Shown here: one piece after another, positions 17,728 through 26,852 of the stretch
How the letters are laid out: each line of letters begins with the position of its first letter
Position numbering within the stretch: position 1 is the stretch's first letter
Source: Methylococcaceae bacterium
GTDB taxonomy: Bacteria; Pseudomonadota; Gammaproteobacteria; Methylococcales; Methylomonadaceae
Direction of reading: 5' to 3'
DNA: 64,000 bases
Assembly (NCBI GenBank): GCA_006844705.1
Contig: SPJS01000199.1
Coordinates: forward strand, 35,789 to 99,788
Notes under the pieces: generated by a model
Databases searched by the model: none
What the model saw: only the letters and a program-made list of their open reading frames with translations
Told to the model about the DNA's origin: nothing
Made by a program: the position numbers and the translations under genes

Positions 17728-17806
17728 AAGGCTGTCGGATTATGGATAATTCTGCTGCGGCGATGGCCCACTCACCTCGCGACGAACCCCATATCCCGAC
17801 AGCCTT
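17728..17806. mobile_element. Short MITE-like element with GGCTGTCGG ends
   Basis: AAGGCTGTCGG (17728-17738) is inverted at 17796-17806. It is flanked by CTAG on the left and CAAG on the right. Read on the minus strand its arm matches the element at 47779 for about 45 bases (ATGGGGTTCGTCGCGAGG is shared), but the interior is shorter. It has no ORF. The rest of the 217-base gap to the next gene shows nothing clear. Confidence 0.6.
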
Positions 17807-17936
17807 CAAGCGCAACAATAAGTGATGCCTATGGAGTGGTTATTTTTTATACCCTCCTGTTGGGTGAATTCACTTTATGTGTAACCTGGAGTCTTTTATT
17901 TTTGAGCTCGATAACGACTAAAGGATCCGGAAAATC

Positions 17937-18769
17937 ATGCGCATGCTGAATGTGCAGGATGATGGCGTAGAAATTCAGAGAGGACTTGTTTCTGAAGAAT
18001 TAATGAATGCTGTCATTGCAGAATTGTACGAAACTGACCTGTCAATGCCAACCCACGGGATTAGACATGCGGACAAGAAATTTTCGTCGATTGCTGCACC
18101 TGTAAAATCTGAGAACTTGATTAGAGAGGCAACAAAACAACTGCAGCAAACGCCCTCTTTAGTGCGTGTGATTTTTTTTGATAAAACTCCAGAGAAAAAT
18201 TGGCGGGTGACGTGGCATCAGGATAAAACCGTCGCATTAAATAAAAAGTTCACTGGCTCAGGCTGGGATGTATGGTCTGTAAAAGAAGGTGTTTTCCATG
18301 TTCAACCGCCATTGGAAGTGCTAAATAAGATGTTAACTTTTCGAGTGCATCTTGATCCGGCTGACGAGTACAATGGTTGTTTAAGGAACCTCTGATCAAG
18401 TCCAATTATTTTTAGCTTGCTAAAACTGTCGCTATTTTCCACGAAGATCGGCGCAATAGAATGACTATTACTGCTCACTTCGCGAAAAATAGCGACAGTT
18501 TTTCTGCGCTAAATTCTAACCAACTTAATCAGAGGTTCCTTAAAGGTCGTCCCTGGATCGCATGCGCAAGGCTTGCTTTGCCAGCAAGACATTCACAAAC
18601 GGGTGGCAGAAATGACGCTTACTATTGCCGGGTGAATGCGGGGGATACCGTGATGATGAGACCGCATCTTGTGCATGCTTCAGGCAAAGCGGTTAAACCG
18701 CAACACCGGCGCGTTGTTCATATTGAGTTCAGTAGTTATATGCTATCAGAAGGCATCTCTTGGGCATAA
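17937..18769 (+). pseudogene. Phytanoyl-CoA dioxygenase (PhyH) family, broken by an insertion and a frameshift
   Basis: The first 151 codons encode a PhyH-type Fe(II)/2-oxoglutarate oxygenase start, with the iron ligands in WHQD and a DEYNGCL segment. The frame then runs into an inserted 155-bp element and stops at 18393-18395. Beyond the insert, the expected continuation (LKVVPGSHAQGLL) resumes in a frame that hits a stop near 18638. A one-base loss near 18617 then moves the sequence into the frame of CRVNAGDTVMMRPHLVHAS and RRVVHIEF, which holds the distal His and Arg. Removing the insert and one TTAA restores the join exactly. The protein cannot be made in full. Confidence 0.85.
18385..18539. 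mobile_element. 155-bp palindromic MITE inserted in the PhyH gene, TTAA duplication
   Basis: GGAACCTCTGAT (18385-18396) is inverted at 18528-18539, and TTAA flanks both sides (18381-18384, 18540-18543). The arms extend inward as a long imperfect inverted repeat including ACTGTCGCTATTTT, so the whole element can fold into one hairpin. There is no transposase. Ends and target type resemble IS5-group elements that duplicate YTAR. Confidence 0.85.
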
Positions 18770-18822
18770 ATGATGTTGCGGGTGAGGGGGCATGCCTTCT
18801 CCAGCCTGAATCTGGAGTCTAA

Positions 18823-18956
18823 CAGGTTGTTGAAAAACGTTATGAGCGCAGCTAAGGCAATAGTGATGAAAAAGCGCAGTTCATATGGCGTAAATGAGCA
18901 TTTTGAGTCATTTTTTAACACCGAATTGGCAAGCGCAATAGTCTTTCAACAGCCTG
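18823..18956. mobile_element. 134-bp MITE with CAGGTTGTTGAA ends, CTAA duplication
   Basis: CAGGTTGTTGAA (18823-18834) and TTCAACAGCCTG (18945-18956) are near-perfect inverted ends flanked by CTAA on both sides. The interior matches, in inverse orientation, the copy at 20925-21056 (AACGTTATGAGCG and AATGAGCATTTTGAGT are shared). Short ORFs across it are not genes. Confidence 0.8.
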
Positions 18957-19066
18957 CTAAACAATCTCGCAATCGCCTTTTCCCAGGTAGATAAGCTTAA
19001 CCTTAATTCGTGGCTTCCCACGGATTATGCTTTAGATAACGATCTTACATAACAAGAGGAATAATC

Positions 19067-19777
19067 ATGGCATTAATAAAAAAACTAAACGCAGAATTTC
19101 TCGGTACATTTTGGTTGGTTTTGGGCGGTTGTGGCAGTGCTGTGCTCGCGGCTGCATTTCCTGATGTCGGTATTGGTTTAATGGGGGTTTCCCTGGCATT
19201 CGGGCTTACGGTGTTAACCATGGCTTATGCAATTGGCCATATCTCCGGCTGCCATTTAAACCCGGCAGTATCGATAGGGCTCTGGTCTGGCGGAAGATTT
19301 ACAGCTGCTGAGCTGGGGCCGTATATTGCCGCACAAGTCGTGGGTGGCATAGCAGGGGCCGCAGTGCTTTTTGTTATGGCCAGTGGGCAAGCCGGTTTTG
19401 ATGCTGCCGAAGGATTTGCATCTAATGGCTTTGGAGAACATTCGCCTGGCGGTTATGGGTTAGTATCGGCATTGGTCACTGAAATCGTTATGACCTTTAT
19501 GTTTTTGATCATAATTCTAGGCGCGACTGATAAACGGGCTCCGCAAGGCTTTGCCCCAATTGCTATCGGTCTTGGCTTGACACTTATACACTTGATTAGC
19601 ATCCCTGTCACCAACACCTCAGTAAACCCGGCAAGAAGCACCGGAGTCGCCATTTTTCAAGGTGACTGGGCGCTATCACAATTATGGTTATTTTGGGTGG
19701 CACCCATTATCGGTGCGGCCTTAGCGGGTGTCGTTTATCGTTGGCTTGGTACAGAATCGACAACAGAAGTGGCTTGA
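19067..19777 (+). CDS. aqpZ: Aquaporin Z-type water channel
   Basis: The 236-residue MIP protein has six membrane helices and the two pore signatures HLNPAVS (about residues 63-69) and SVNPARST (about 185-192). The second-helix [13 protein letters not shown] with small side chains, and the ar/R-type residues around them, fit a water-selective AqpZ rather than a glycerol facilitator. It works in the inner membrane for osmotic water exchange. An AAGAGGA ribosome site precedes the ATG. It has its own small region between a MITE and a strong hairpin and no operon partner. Confidence 0.93.
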   Translation: MALIKKLNAEFLGTFWLVLGGCGSAVLAAAFPDVGIGLMGVSLAFGLTVLTMAYAIGHISGCHLNPAVSIGLWSGGRFTAAELGPYIAAQVVGGIAGAAVLFVMASGQAGFDAAEGFASNGFGEHSPGGYGLVSALVTEIVMTFMFLIIILGATDKRAPQGFAPIAIGLGLTLIHLISIPVTNTSVNPARSTGVAIFQGDWALSQLWLFWVAPIIGAALAGVVYRWLGTESTTEVA

Positions 19778-19796
19778 ATTCTGTAATCTCCAGGAT

Positions 19797-19832
19797 GTGC
19801 ATGTTCCCACAGATGAATGTGGGAACATGCAC
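19797..19832. other. Perfect 15-bp hairpin downstream of aqpZ
   Basis: GTGCATGTTCCCACA (19797-19811) pairs perfectly with 19818-19832 around a 6-base loop, 20 bases after the aqpZ stop. No T-run follows on either strand, so it may be a termination or mRNA-stability structure, or a repeat-type palindrome. A second inverted repeat TTGTCATT/AATGACAA lies at 19851-19887. Confidence 0.55.
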
Positions 19833-19923
19833 TCATGAAACGTTAGCTGCTTGTCATTCTCGAAAGTGGGAATTTTTAAAATGACAACGGTATTAGCACG
19901 CAGCGCGATGCTAGCCTGTTTTA

Positions 19924-20985
19924 TTATTGATCTTTTAACTCTGCTACTACCCGTCGAGCCAGCTGTTCACTATAGCCATGAATCTTCCAATGCCCCGGGC
20001 TCCAGCCTTTAATGAAACGGTGGAAATCGGTCCAGGCGACGGGGTATAGACTGCGCCAGTCGGCTTCCAGTGCATTGGCATCGACGGGTTTTTGTTGTTT
20101 GTCGAGAGCTGTTCTCAGCGCAGTAAAGTAGCAGGTCAGTAGTTCGTCTTCGAGTCGGGCGCAGTCGTTTTCATGAAAACAGCTGCCGATAAAGTAAGCG
20201 ACATCTTTCATTCCGCAGCCGCCACCGACATATTGAAAATCCACCGCAGCGACGTTTTTGCCGTCTGCGGAAAAACAGAAGTTGGCCAGCTTGGCATCGC
20301 CATGCACCAGCGTTTGGTAGGGGCTGTTGCGTAACCGTTGATCAATTTTACCCGCGGTGTGTTTTAATGGAATATCGGTAAGTGCGTCCAGCTCATCCGG
20401 TCTGGTTTCCAGATGCCAGTAGGTGCCGGTGGGCCATAGTCCTTCCGGTTTTACGCCGAGAAACTGTGCATGGAAATTCGCCAGCCACTTTAGACAAGAC
20501 TTGGCTTCTGACAAGGAAACTGAGTTGCGTCGCTGGTTAAAACCGGTGGCATCCAGGTCTTCCAGCACGATTACCAGGGTGTTATCGCAGCTTTCGACGG
20601 CCAAACATCGCGGTACTTTGCAATGCTCGGGCGGGCATTGCTGGCTCCAATAGTGATACCAGGCCGATTCCACTTGATAAGAGCGCAGTTTACGCTGGTG
20701 GGAAAGTGAGCTGTTCCAGCCTCTGGGGTGATTGCTGTGTACGGACAGGTCAATATGTTTAACGATGACACTTTCACAATCTTTTCCCTGTAAAGATGCG
20801 CGCAGAATACTTCCATAGCCACTCCACAGGCTTTGTAATTCATAGCAAGCCTGAATTGAAGTCGCTCCGGTTGAGGTGATGATAATTTGTGTGATATGCG
20901 GGTTCAAGCGGCTGGCTCCGTTAACAGGTTGTTGAACAATTATTGCGTTTACCAATCTGGCGTTAAAAAAACTCAAAATGCTCAT
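19924..20985 (-). CDS. Aminoglycoside-phosphotransferase/ecdysteroid-kinase-like protein
   Basis: The 353-residue kinase-fold protein has an ATP-loop region, [13 protein letters not shown], the catalytic loop [13 protein letters not shown] (Brenner-type HGD...N) and [12 protein letters not shown] with the metal-binding Asp. It resembles DUF1679/EcKL-type small-molecule kinases; the substrate is unknown. The first 21 codons, including the ATG at 20983-20985, lie inside the MITE at 20925-21056. A TTG at 20905-20907, with GGAG 8 bases before it, would be the start if the MITE cut off the original N-terminus or leader. Which start is used is open. Confidence 0.75.
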   Translation of the reverse strand: MSILSFFNARLVNAIIVQQPVNGASRLNPHITQIIITSTGATSIQACYELQSLWSGYGSILRASLQGKDCESVIVKHIDLSVHSNHPRGWNSSLSHQRKLRSYQVESAWYHYWSQQCPPEHCKVPRCLAVESCDNTLVIVLEDLDATGFNQRRNSVSLSEAKSCLKWLANFHAQFLGVKPEGLWPTGTYWHLETRPDELDALTDIPLKHTAGKIDQRLRNSPYQTLVHGDAKLANFCFSADGKNVAAVDFQYVGGGCGMKDVAYFIGSCFHENDCARLEDELLTCYFTALRTALDKQQKPVDANALEADWRSLYPVAWTDFHRFIKGWSPGHWKIHGYSEQLARRVVAELKDQ

Positions 20986-21056
20986 TTACCTCGTGTAAAC
21001 TGCACTTTTTCACCCCTATGGCCTTAGCTTCGCTCATAACGTTTTTCAACAATCTA
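20925..21056. mobile_element. Second copy of the CAGGTTGTTGAA MITE
   Basis: The left end CAGGTTGTTGAA (20925-20936) follows TTAA. The right end is decayed (TTCAACAATCTA, 21045-21056) and has no matching duplication. It is the reverse-orientation relative of 18823-18956. It supplies the annotated ATG of the kinase-like gene and lies just before the TetR gene at 21133. Confidence 0.75.
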
Positions 21057-21132
21057 TGAGTACTGAAAATGGCTATTGTACTGCGATTGCTAAAACGCTA
21101 TATTTAAAGAATAGTGGTTCTTTGAAAAGTCT

Positions 21133-21732
21133 ATGCCTAGAAAGATTGAATTTGACCCGCAGGCAGCCGTTACGGATGCCATGGGTGTGTTTTGGGAAAA
21201 AGGGTATGTCGGGACATCTTACGATGATCTGGTTGCCGGTACGGGCGTGAGCCGTGCCAGTCTGTATAAAGCCTTTGGCGATAAAAAAGCGATTTATTTA
21301 AAGGTGTTGGATCGTTACAAAACAGAGACCATGCAGCCCTTTTTAAAAGTACTGAGTGCCGAAGGGGCTTCCATTGCGGAATTGATTAGTTTTTTGAAAG
21401 ATTTAAAACAGTATTTTGAAAGCCAGGACAGCTTGTCCAGAGGGTGTTTGTTCTGTAACAGCAACATTGAAATGGCCGGGCAGGATGAGGAAATTACCCG
21501 CAAGCTCACCGAATTATTGGACATTCAACGAGCGGGATTTCGCAATGTGTTTGTTAATGCCCGCTTAAAGGGGGAGCTTTATGCGACAGATGATATCGAA
21601 AGGCTGGCCGATACATATGCTACAACGTTAATGGGCTTGGGGGTTATGGCAAAAACCACATTGGCACGGACCATTGGGGTGAATACCCTGAATAATTTAA
21701 TCAGCGATCTGGAAAGCAGATTAAGTTCATGA
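21133..21732 (+). CDS. TetR/AcrR-family regulator of the RND export operon
   Basis: The 199-residue protein has a TetR DNA-binding domain (about residues 9-55; GYVGTSYDDLVAGTGVSRAS then LYKAFGDKKAIY) and an AcrR-type C-terminal domain with SRGCLFCNSNIEMA near residues 97-110, where family members have RGCF/L-NS. Its two cysteines could sense a ligand or redox change, but this is a guess. Its stop overlaps the next start in ATGA (21729-21732). The genes that follow encode an exporter, so it is probably their local repressor. Confidence 0.85.
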   Translation: MPRKIEFDPQAAVTDAMGVFWEKGYVGTSYDDLVAGTGVSRASLYKAFGDKKAIYLKVLDRYKTETMQPFLKVLSAEGASIAELISFLKDLKQYFESQDSLSRGCLFCNSNIEMAGQDEEITRKLTELLDIQRAGFRNVFVNARLKGELYATDDIERLADTYATTLMGLGVMAKTTLARTIGVNTLNNLISDLESRLSS

Positions 21733-22232
21733 CACTGGAGCAGGACGTTGCAGCATGGGATGGAAAATCTGCCGATGCGATAAGACGCATTTACCTTAAC
21801 GTCCATCAAACACCCAATTTTGCAAATCAAGTTATCCGCTTGCTGCAAGAGAACCAGACCCAGAAAGTTGCGACCTGGTTGTTGAAAGCCTTTCTGGAAG
21901 AAGGCTATGTGCTAAATAGCCAGCAAACCAACGCTGTTTATTTAGCGTTGCCTGGACTGGACGGCTGGGAAGCAAAGCTGCATGTGTTGCAGTGTTTTAA
22001 CGTATTGCCCATTACAGAGAAAACTAGAGTTATTGTGGAAACGTTTCTTAGGAACGGCCTGATGGAGAACAACAAATTCGTCAGGGCCTGGAGCTATAGT
22101 GGGTTTTATCATTTAGCACAGCAATACCCGCAATATCTGGAAGAGGCTAAACAACTTATCGACATGGCGATGCGCGATGAAGCACCTTCAGTAAAAGCAA
22201 GAATTCGCAACGTGATAAAAAAAGGCCGGTAA
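21729..22232 (+). CDS. HEAT-like helical protein, unknown function
   Basis: The 167-residue soluble protein is all-helical in pattern, with repeated segments such as VIRLLQENQTQKVATWLLKA and VRAWSYSGFYHLAQQYPQYL that resemble HEAT or ARM repeats. I do not recognise the family. It is translationally coupled to the TetR gene and lies 70 bases before the RND exporter gene, so a link to export control is possible. There is no signal peptide or membrane segment. Confidence 0.6.
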   Translation: MTLEQDVAAWDGKSADAIRRIYLNVHQTPNFANQVIRLLQENQTQKVATWLLKAFLEEGYVLNSQQTNAVYLALPGLDGWEAKLHVLQCFNVLPITEKTRVIVETFLRNGLMENNKFVRAWSYSGFYHLAQQYPQYLEEAKQLIDMAMRDEAPSVKARIRNVIKKGR

Positions 22233-22302
22233 CTTTTCGGTGATACATTGACAGTCGATTAAAGAATAAGTATTCTTAAATAAAAAACCTAATGGATTCT
22301 TT

Positions 22303-24636
22303 ATGGCTATTAACAGCGTTAACCTGACTCGTTTTATTGTGTACAAGCCATGGCTTATGGTGTTCCTGTGTTTGCTTATTGTGGCTGGCATTGGCTATGG
22401 CGGAAAAAACCTGCAATTCAATACCAATTATCGGGTGTTTTTCGCTGAGGAAAACCCGCAGCTGGCGGCCTTTGACGAAATAGAACGGGTGTATATTAAA
22501 ACCGATAATATTTTGTTCACCGTCAAGCCGAAGCAAGGTGATGTGTTTCAGCCGCAGGTGCTGAAATTGATGCAGGAATTGACGGCAGAAGGGTGGAAGC
22601 TGCCCTATTCCCAACGTGTGGATTCCATCACTAATTTTCAGCATTCCTATGCACAGGACGACGATTTAACGGTGGCGGATCTGGTTGAAAAAGATGCTCT
22701 GCAACTGAGTATGGATGCAATTGAACAGATAAAAACCACGGCGATGAATGAAGCCTTGCTCGTGGGTAAAATCCTCAGTCATGATGGATCAACCGCCGGT
22801 ATTAATGTAATGATTAACCTGCCTGGGAAGAACATGGAAGAAGTACCGGAAGCGGCAAATGCAGCGCGGGAACTGGTTAAACAATTCAAAGCAAGCTATC
22901 CAGACATAGAAGTCCGCCCGTCCGGTATGGTGTTTATGAATAATGCGTTCATGGAAAATTCCATGCAGGACATGATGATATTAACGCCGATTATGTTTAT
23001 CACGCTGATTGTTGTCGCGGTAATTATGGTCAGATCAATTTCAGCAACACTGGCCATCTTATTGGTCATTCTGTTTTCCGCAATGGCAGCGTTAGGTTTT
23101 GGCGGCTGGTTGCATTTCCCGTTAACCCCCCCGTCTGCCATTACACCAACTATTGTGCTCACTCTGGCCATTGCTGACTCCATCCATATTATTATGTCGA
23201 TGAAAAAAGCCATGCAATTAGGAATGGCCAAAAAAGAAGCCATTATTGAATCGTTGCGGATTAATTTTCAGCCGGTGTTTTTAACCTCTTTAACGACGGC
23301 GATTGGATTTTTAAGCCTGAACTTTTCCGAAGCGCCCCCGTTCTGGCATCTGGGTAATATGACTGCTTTTGGTGTGTGTGCCGCTTTTTTGTTTTCGATT
23401 GTGTTGTTGCCCGCCCTGCTGGCAATTTTACCGATCCGTGTCAAACAACACCCGGATGACCATAAAGGTGCAATGGATCATCTGGCTGATTTTGTTATTA
23501 AATTCAGTACACCTTTATTAATTATCAGTATCACGCTGACGGTAGGTATAGGCGCAATGATTAGCAAGATTGAACTTAATGATCAGTTTGTGCAGTACTT
23601 TGACGAGTCCATCGCGTTTCGTCCGGATACCGAGTTTATGCTGAACAATTTGAGTGGTATTTATTCTGTTGAGTACTCAGTTGCCAGCCTGGGTGCAGAA
23701 AAAATCAGCGAACCGGAATACTTGAATCATCTGGAAAAATTTACCCAGTGGCTAAGACAGCAGCCAGAGGTTGATCATGTTTTTTCTTTATCGGATATTT
23801 TTAAACGATTAAATAAAAACATGCACGGCGATGACCTGCACTGGTATCGCATCCCGGAGAATGCTGATTTAGCCGCACAATATTTATTGCTTTATGAGTT
23901 TTCCCTTCCCTACGGGCTGGATTTGAATGATCGTATTAACATCGACAAAAGTGCCACGCGGGTGACGGTGACGGTGAAGGATTTATCGACTCGGGAGTTG
24001 CGCGCCTTTAAAATCAAGACCGAACAGTGGTTGCAGGATAATGCACCAGACTACATGCATGCATTGGCCACCAGCCCAGCCGTAATGTTTTCATTTATTT
24101 CCAGCCGTAATATCAGTGCGATGGTAAAAGGCAATTTGATCTCGTTGATACTGATTTCCGGCATTATCATGCTGGCTTTGCGCAGCTTTAGTATGGGTAT
24201 GATTTCCATGTTGCCCAATCTTGCGCCAATTGCGGTTGGCTTTGGTGTATGGGGTTTGTTGATCGGCCAGATCAATATGGCGGCAGCATTTGGCTTTGCC
24301 GCCTGTCTGGGGATTATTGTTGATGACACCGTGCATTTTTTATCCAAATATATTCGTGCGCGGCGGGAAAAGAATATGACTGCGCGAGAAGCCGTGCATT
24401 ATGCCTTTCATACGGTGGGCAGTGCGATGTGGGTGACCACGATAATATTAATTTGCGGCTTTAGCGTGATGGCGCAATCCGGCTTTCAAATGAACAGCTA
24501 TCTGGGATTGTTGACAGCGATAGTGATTGCCTGTGCCCTGTTGCTGGATTATTTCCTACTGCCCCCCCTGCTGATTTGGCTGGATGATGTTTCTAAAAAA
24601 TTAAAAGTGATTTTTACACGAGGAAAACCCGCATGA
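22303..24636 (+). CDS. RND-superfamily exporter (MMPL type)
   Basis: The 777-residue inner-membrane protein has the MMPL/RND layout: one helix near residues 20-40, a periplasmic domain, a five-helix block near 225-395 (LTLAIADSIHIIMSM carries the polar residues of helix 4), a second helix near 400-420, a second periplasmic domain, and a final block near 605-765 with GIIVDDTVHFLSKY. The paired acidic residues in these two helices are those used for proton coupling in the family. It overlaps the next gene by 4 bases. Together with the LolA-like protein and barrel it may move a lipid or hydrophobic compound to the outer membrane. The cargo is inferred, not shown. Confidence 0.85.
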   Translation: MAINSVNLTRFIVYKPWLMVFLCLLIVAGIGYGGKNLQFNTNYRVFFAEENPQLAAFDEIERVYIKTDNILFTVKPKQGDVFQPQVLKLMQELTAEGWKLPYSQRVDSITNFQHSYAQDDDLTVADLVEKDALQLSMDAIEQIKTTAMNEALLVGKILSHDGSTAGINVMINLPGKNMEEVPEAANAARELVKQFKASYPDIEVRPSGMVFMNNAFMENSMQDMMILTPIMFITLIVVAVIMVRSISATLAILLVILFSAMAALGFGGWLHFPLTPPSAITPTIVLTLAIADSIHIIMSMKKAMQLGMAKKEAIIESLRINFQPVFLTSLTTAIGFLSLNFSEAPPFWHLGNMTAFGVCAAFLFSIVLLPALLAILPIRVKQHPDDHKGAMDHLADFVIKFSTPLLIISITLTVGIGAMISKIELNDQFVQYFDESIAFRPDTEFMLNNLSGIYSVEYSVASLGAEKISEPEYLNHLEKFTQWLRQQPEVDHVFSLSDIFKRLNKNMHGDDLHWYRIPENADLAAQYLLLYEFSLPYGLDLNDRINIDKSATRVTVTVKDLSTRELRAFKIKTEQWLQDNAPDYMHALATSPAVMFSFISSRNISAMVKGNLISLILISGIIMLALRSFSMGMISMLPNLAPIAVGFGVWGLLIGQINMAAAFGFAACLGIIVDDTVHFLSKYIRARREKNMTAREAVHYAFHTVGSAMWVTTIILICGFSVMAQSGFQMNSYLGLLTAIVIACALLLDYFLLPPLLIWLDDVSKKLKVIFTRGKPA

Positions 24637-25469
24637 AGATGAATTGGAAAAGGGCTGGTATCCCTTTGGTATTGGTTATCAGTAGCGCAGCTGTGCAGGC
24701 AGAAAAAACCAAAGATGACTTGATTACCGCTGAAAGCCCTGAAGTGATTGGTGAAGCCATTGCCATTGAACTGGACGAGCGTGATATTGGCTTTGTCAGT
24801 CAGGTATCGAAAATGGAAATGGTGTTGCGTAATGCCTATGGGCAGGAGAACCGCCGTGAAATGGAGACCCGCATTCTGGAGCGGCCTGAGCGTACGGTGG
24901 GCGATAAATCCATGCTGGTGTTTTTTAATCCGCGCGATATAAACGGCACTGCCCTGCTGTCGTTTGCCGAAATTCTTGAGCCGGATCAGCAATGGTTATA
25001 CTTACCGGCCTTAAAGCGTGTAAAGCGCATTTCATCCAAAAACAAATCCGGGCCGTTTGTCGGCTCCGAGTTTGCCTTTGAGGATATTACCGGTAATGAA
25101 ATCGGCAAATACAGCTGGCGATTTGATGGCCTGGAGCCTTGTCCGGTGATGGCGAATCTGGAATGCTTTAAATTGACCACCGTGCCCAAGTATGAACATT
25201 CCGGCTATACCAAGCGTATTGTATGGGTCGATGTGGAAGAGTTTCGTGCCGACAAGGTGGATTATTATGACCGCAAAGATGCTTTAATCAAAACCCAGAC
25301 CTTCCATAGTTATAAGGCATATTTAAACAAGTTCTGGCGCGCCGACGTGTGGAAAATGGTCAACCATCAAACCGGAAAGAGTACCGAGTTGTTTTTTAAA
25401 GGCTATCAATTCAAGACCGGGTTGACAGATAGCGATTTCAGCAAGGCCAGCTTGAAACGGGTGCGTTGA
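24633..25469 (+). CDS. Outer-membrane lipoprotein-sorting (LolA-like) periplasmic protein
   Basis: The 278-residue protein has a signal peptide ending near VQA (about residue 23), and a fold-type sequence with LERPERTVGDKSMLVFFNP and SSKNKSGPFVGSEFAFEDI. This pattern is that of the TIGR-type 'outer membrane lipoprotein-sorting protein' family found beside RND exporters. It should sit in the periplasm and hand a hydrophobic cargo to the outer membrane. Its ATG overlaps the RND stop (ATGA). The barrel gene follows 36 bases later. Confidence 0.82.
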   Translation: MKMNWKRAGIPLVLVISSAAVQAEKTKDDLITAESPEVIGEAIAIELDERDIGFVSQVSKMEMVLRNAYGQENRREMETRILERPERTVGDKSMLVFFNPRDINGTALLSFAEILEPDQQWLYLPALKRVKRISSKNKSGPFVGSEFAFEDITGNEIGKYSWRFDGLEPCPVMANLECFKLTTVPKYEHSGYTKRIVWVDVEEFRADKVDYYDRKDALIKTQTFHSYKAYLNKFWRADVWKMVNHQTGKSTELFFKGYQFKTGLTDSDFSKASLKRVR

Positions 25470-25505
25470 TGATGATTTGCCTGATAACGCCTGCAAAGTA
25501 AGCTC

Positions 25506-26687
25506 ATGCGAAAACGCACGGCAATGTTGAGTTTGGTGTTTAGTGTGATGAGCACGAAGGCCTCAGGCCTTGATCTCAGCGGTTACATCGCGCTGGAAGA
25601 GCGGGTGTTTTTTCAATCGGAACAATTTGCCGAACAGGAATTTGGTGCCATGCCGTCGCTGATTGTGGAGCCCGAAATCTATCATAGCAGTGACGACCGC
25701 AAACATTCCTGGGTGGCAACACTGTTTTTTCATTACGACCCGAATGATGACGAACGCACCCATTTTGATATTCGCCAGGCCGACTGGACCTTTGTCGAAG
25801 GCGATTTTGAAATCCGTGCAGGTATCAGCAAGGTCTACTGGGGCGTAGCGGAATCGCGTCATCTGGTAGACAGCATTAATCAGGTTGATGCGGTCGAAGA
25901 TGTAGACGAGGAAGATCGCCTCGGTCAACCAATGTTGCAACTAGCTCTGTTTAAAGATTGGGGCAGCCTGCGCTTTTTTTATCTGCCGTATTTTCGGGTG
26001 AGAAGTTTTCCTGGTGCACAAGGGCGGCTACGCGGCGCATGGGTGGTCGATGATGACAAGCCGGCGTTTGAAGAGAGTATGCAAGAATGGTATCCGAATT
26101 TCGCGCTGCGTTATGAACATAGCTTTGGCTTGTGGGATATTGGTGTGGCGCAGTTTCACGGCACCGCGCGCGCGCCGGTTTTTCAGTTAAAAAATGATCA
26201 CTTCATTCCGTTTTATCAAACCATCAATCAGACGTCAGTGGATGCGCAATACACCGAAGACGCCTGGTTGTGGAAGCTGGAAGCGATTTATCGTCATTCC
26301 GAAAATGACGAATTTGTCGCGCTAACCGGCGGCTTTGAATATACGTTTTTCGGTATCAACGACAGTGATCAGGATGTCTCCGTATTGGCCGAATACCACT
26401 ATGATGGACGCAATGCAGCCTCACCGGCAACCTTGTTTGATAATGATTTTTTTATTGGCACACGCTATGTGTTGAATAATGTCTCCGATACCGAATTTTT
26501 AGGTGGTGCGGTCATTGATTTGGGCGGAAATGGTCTATCCGTCTTGTTGGAAGCCAGTCACCGCCTGAATGACCATTTGAAACTGGAATTTGATGCACGC
26601 CTGTTTTTTGAGGTTGACCGCAGCCAGCCGTTTGCCTTTTTAAACCGTGATGATTTTATGCAGCTGCGTTTGTCATACTTTTTTTGA
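25506..26687 (+). CDS. Outer-membrane beta-barrel protein of the exporter operon
   Basis: The 393-residue protein has a short signal peptide (cleavage near ASG) and alternates short hydrophobic strands with acidic loops. It ends in RLSYFF, which has the aromatic C-terminus of porin-type barrels. It has FEIRAGISKVYWGVAESRHLVD and repeated -D-D-E- loops. It resembles DUF1302-like exporters-associated barrels. It belongs to the TetR-HEAT-RND-LolA-like operon and probably forms its outer-membrane part. Its last 108 bases have a near-identical copy at 32500-32607. Confidence 0.78.
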   Translation: MRKRTAMLSLVFSVMSTKASGLDLSGYIALEERVFFQSEQFAEQEFGAMPSLIVEPEIYHSSDDRKHSWVATLFFHYDPNDDERTHFDIRQADWTFVEGDFEIRAGISKVYWGVAESRHLVDSINQVDAVEDVDEEDRLGQPMLQLALFKDWGSLRFFYLPYFRVRSFPGAQGRLRGAWVVDDDKPAFEESMQEWYPNFALRYEHSFGLWDIGVAQFHGTARAPVFQLKNDHFIPFYQTINQTSVDAQYTEDAWLWKLEAIYRHSENDEFVALTGGFEYTFFGINDSDQDVSVLAEYHYDGRNAASPATLFDNDFFIGTRYVLNNVSDTEFLGGAVIDLGGNGLSVLLEASHRLNDHLKLEFDARLFFEVDRSQPFAFLNRDDFMQLRLSYFF

Positions 26688-26852
26688 TTGTACTATCCAG
26701 CCTTTTTTTCGGCAGATAAGTTTCAAACAGCAGACAGTGTGAAAGGTAGTGCCCTTGAATGTCATCGTGATGCAACGCCATCCCCCCCTGATGACTTTAT
26801 CGTTTTGGTATCAAAATAATTCCTTTCTAAATTGCTTGGTGTATTAGGCTGG

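Noticed and set aside
18736..18994. ORFs on both strands over the MITE at 18823
   Set aside because: Both frames are MITE sequence and match the other copy; no gene pattern is present.
19797..19832. aqpZ hairpin as a standard intrinsic terminator
   Set aside because: The stem is perfect, but no T-run follows on either strand, so I list it only as a hairpin.
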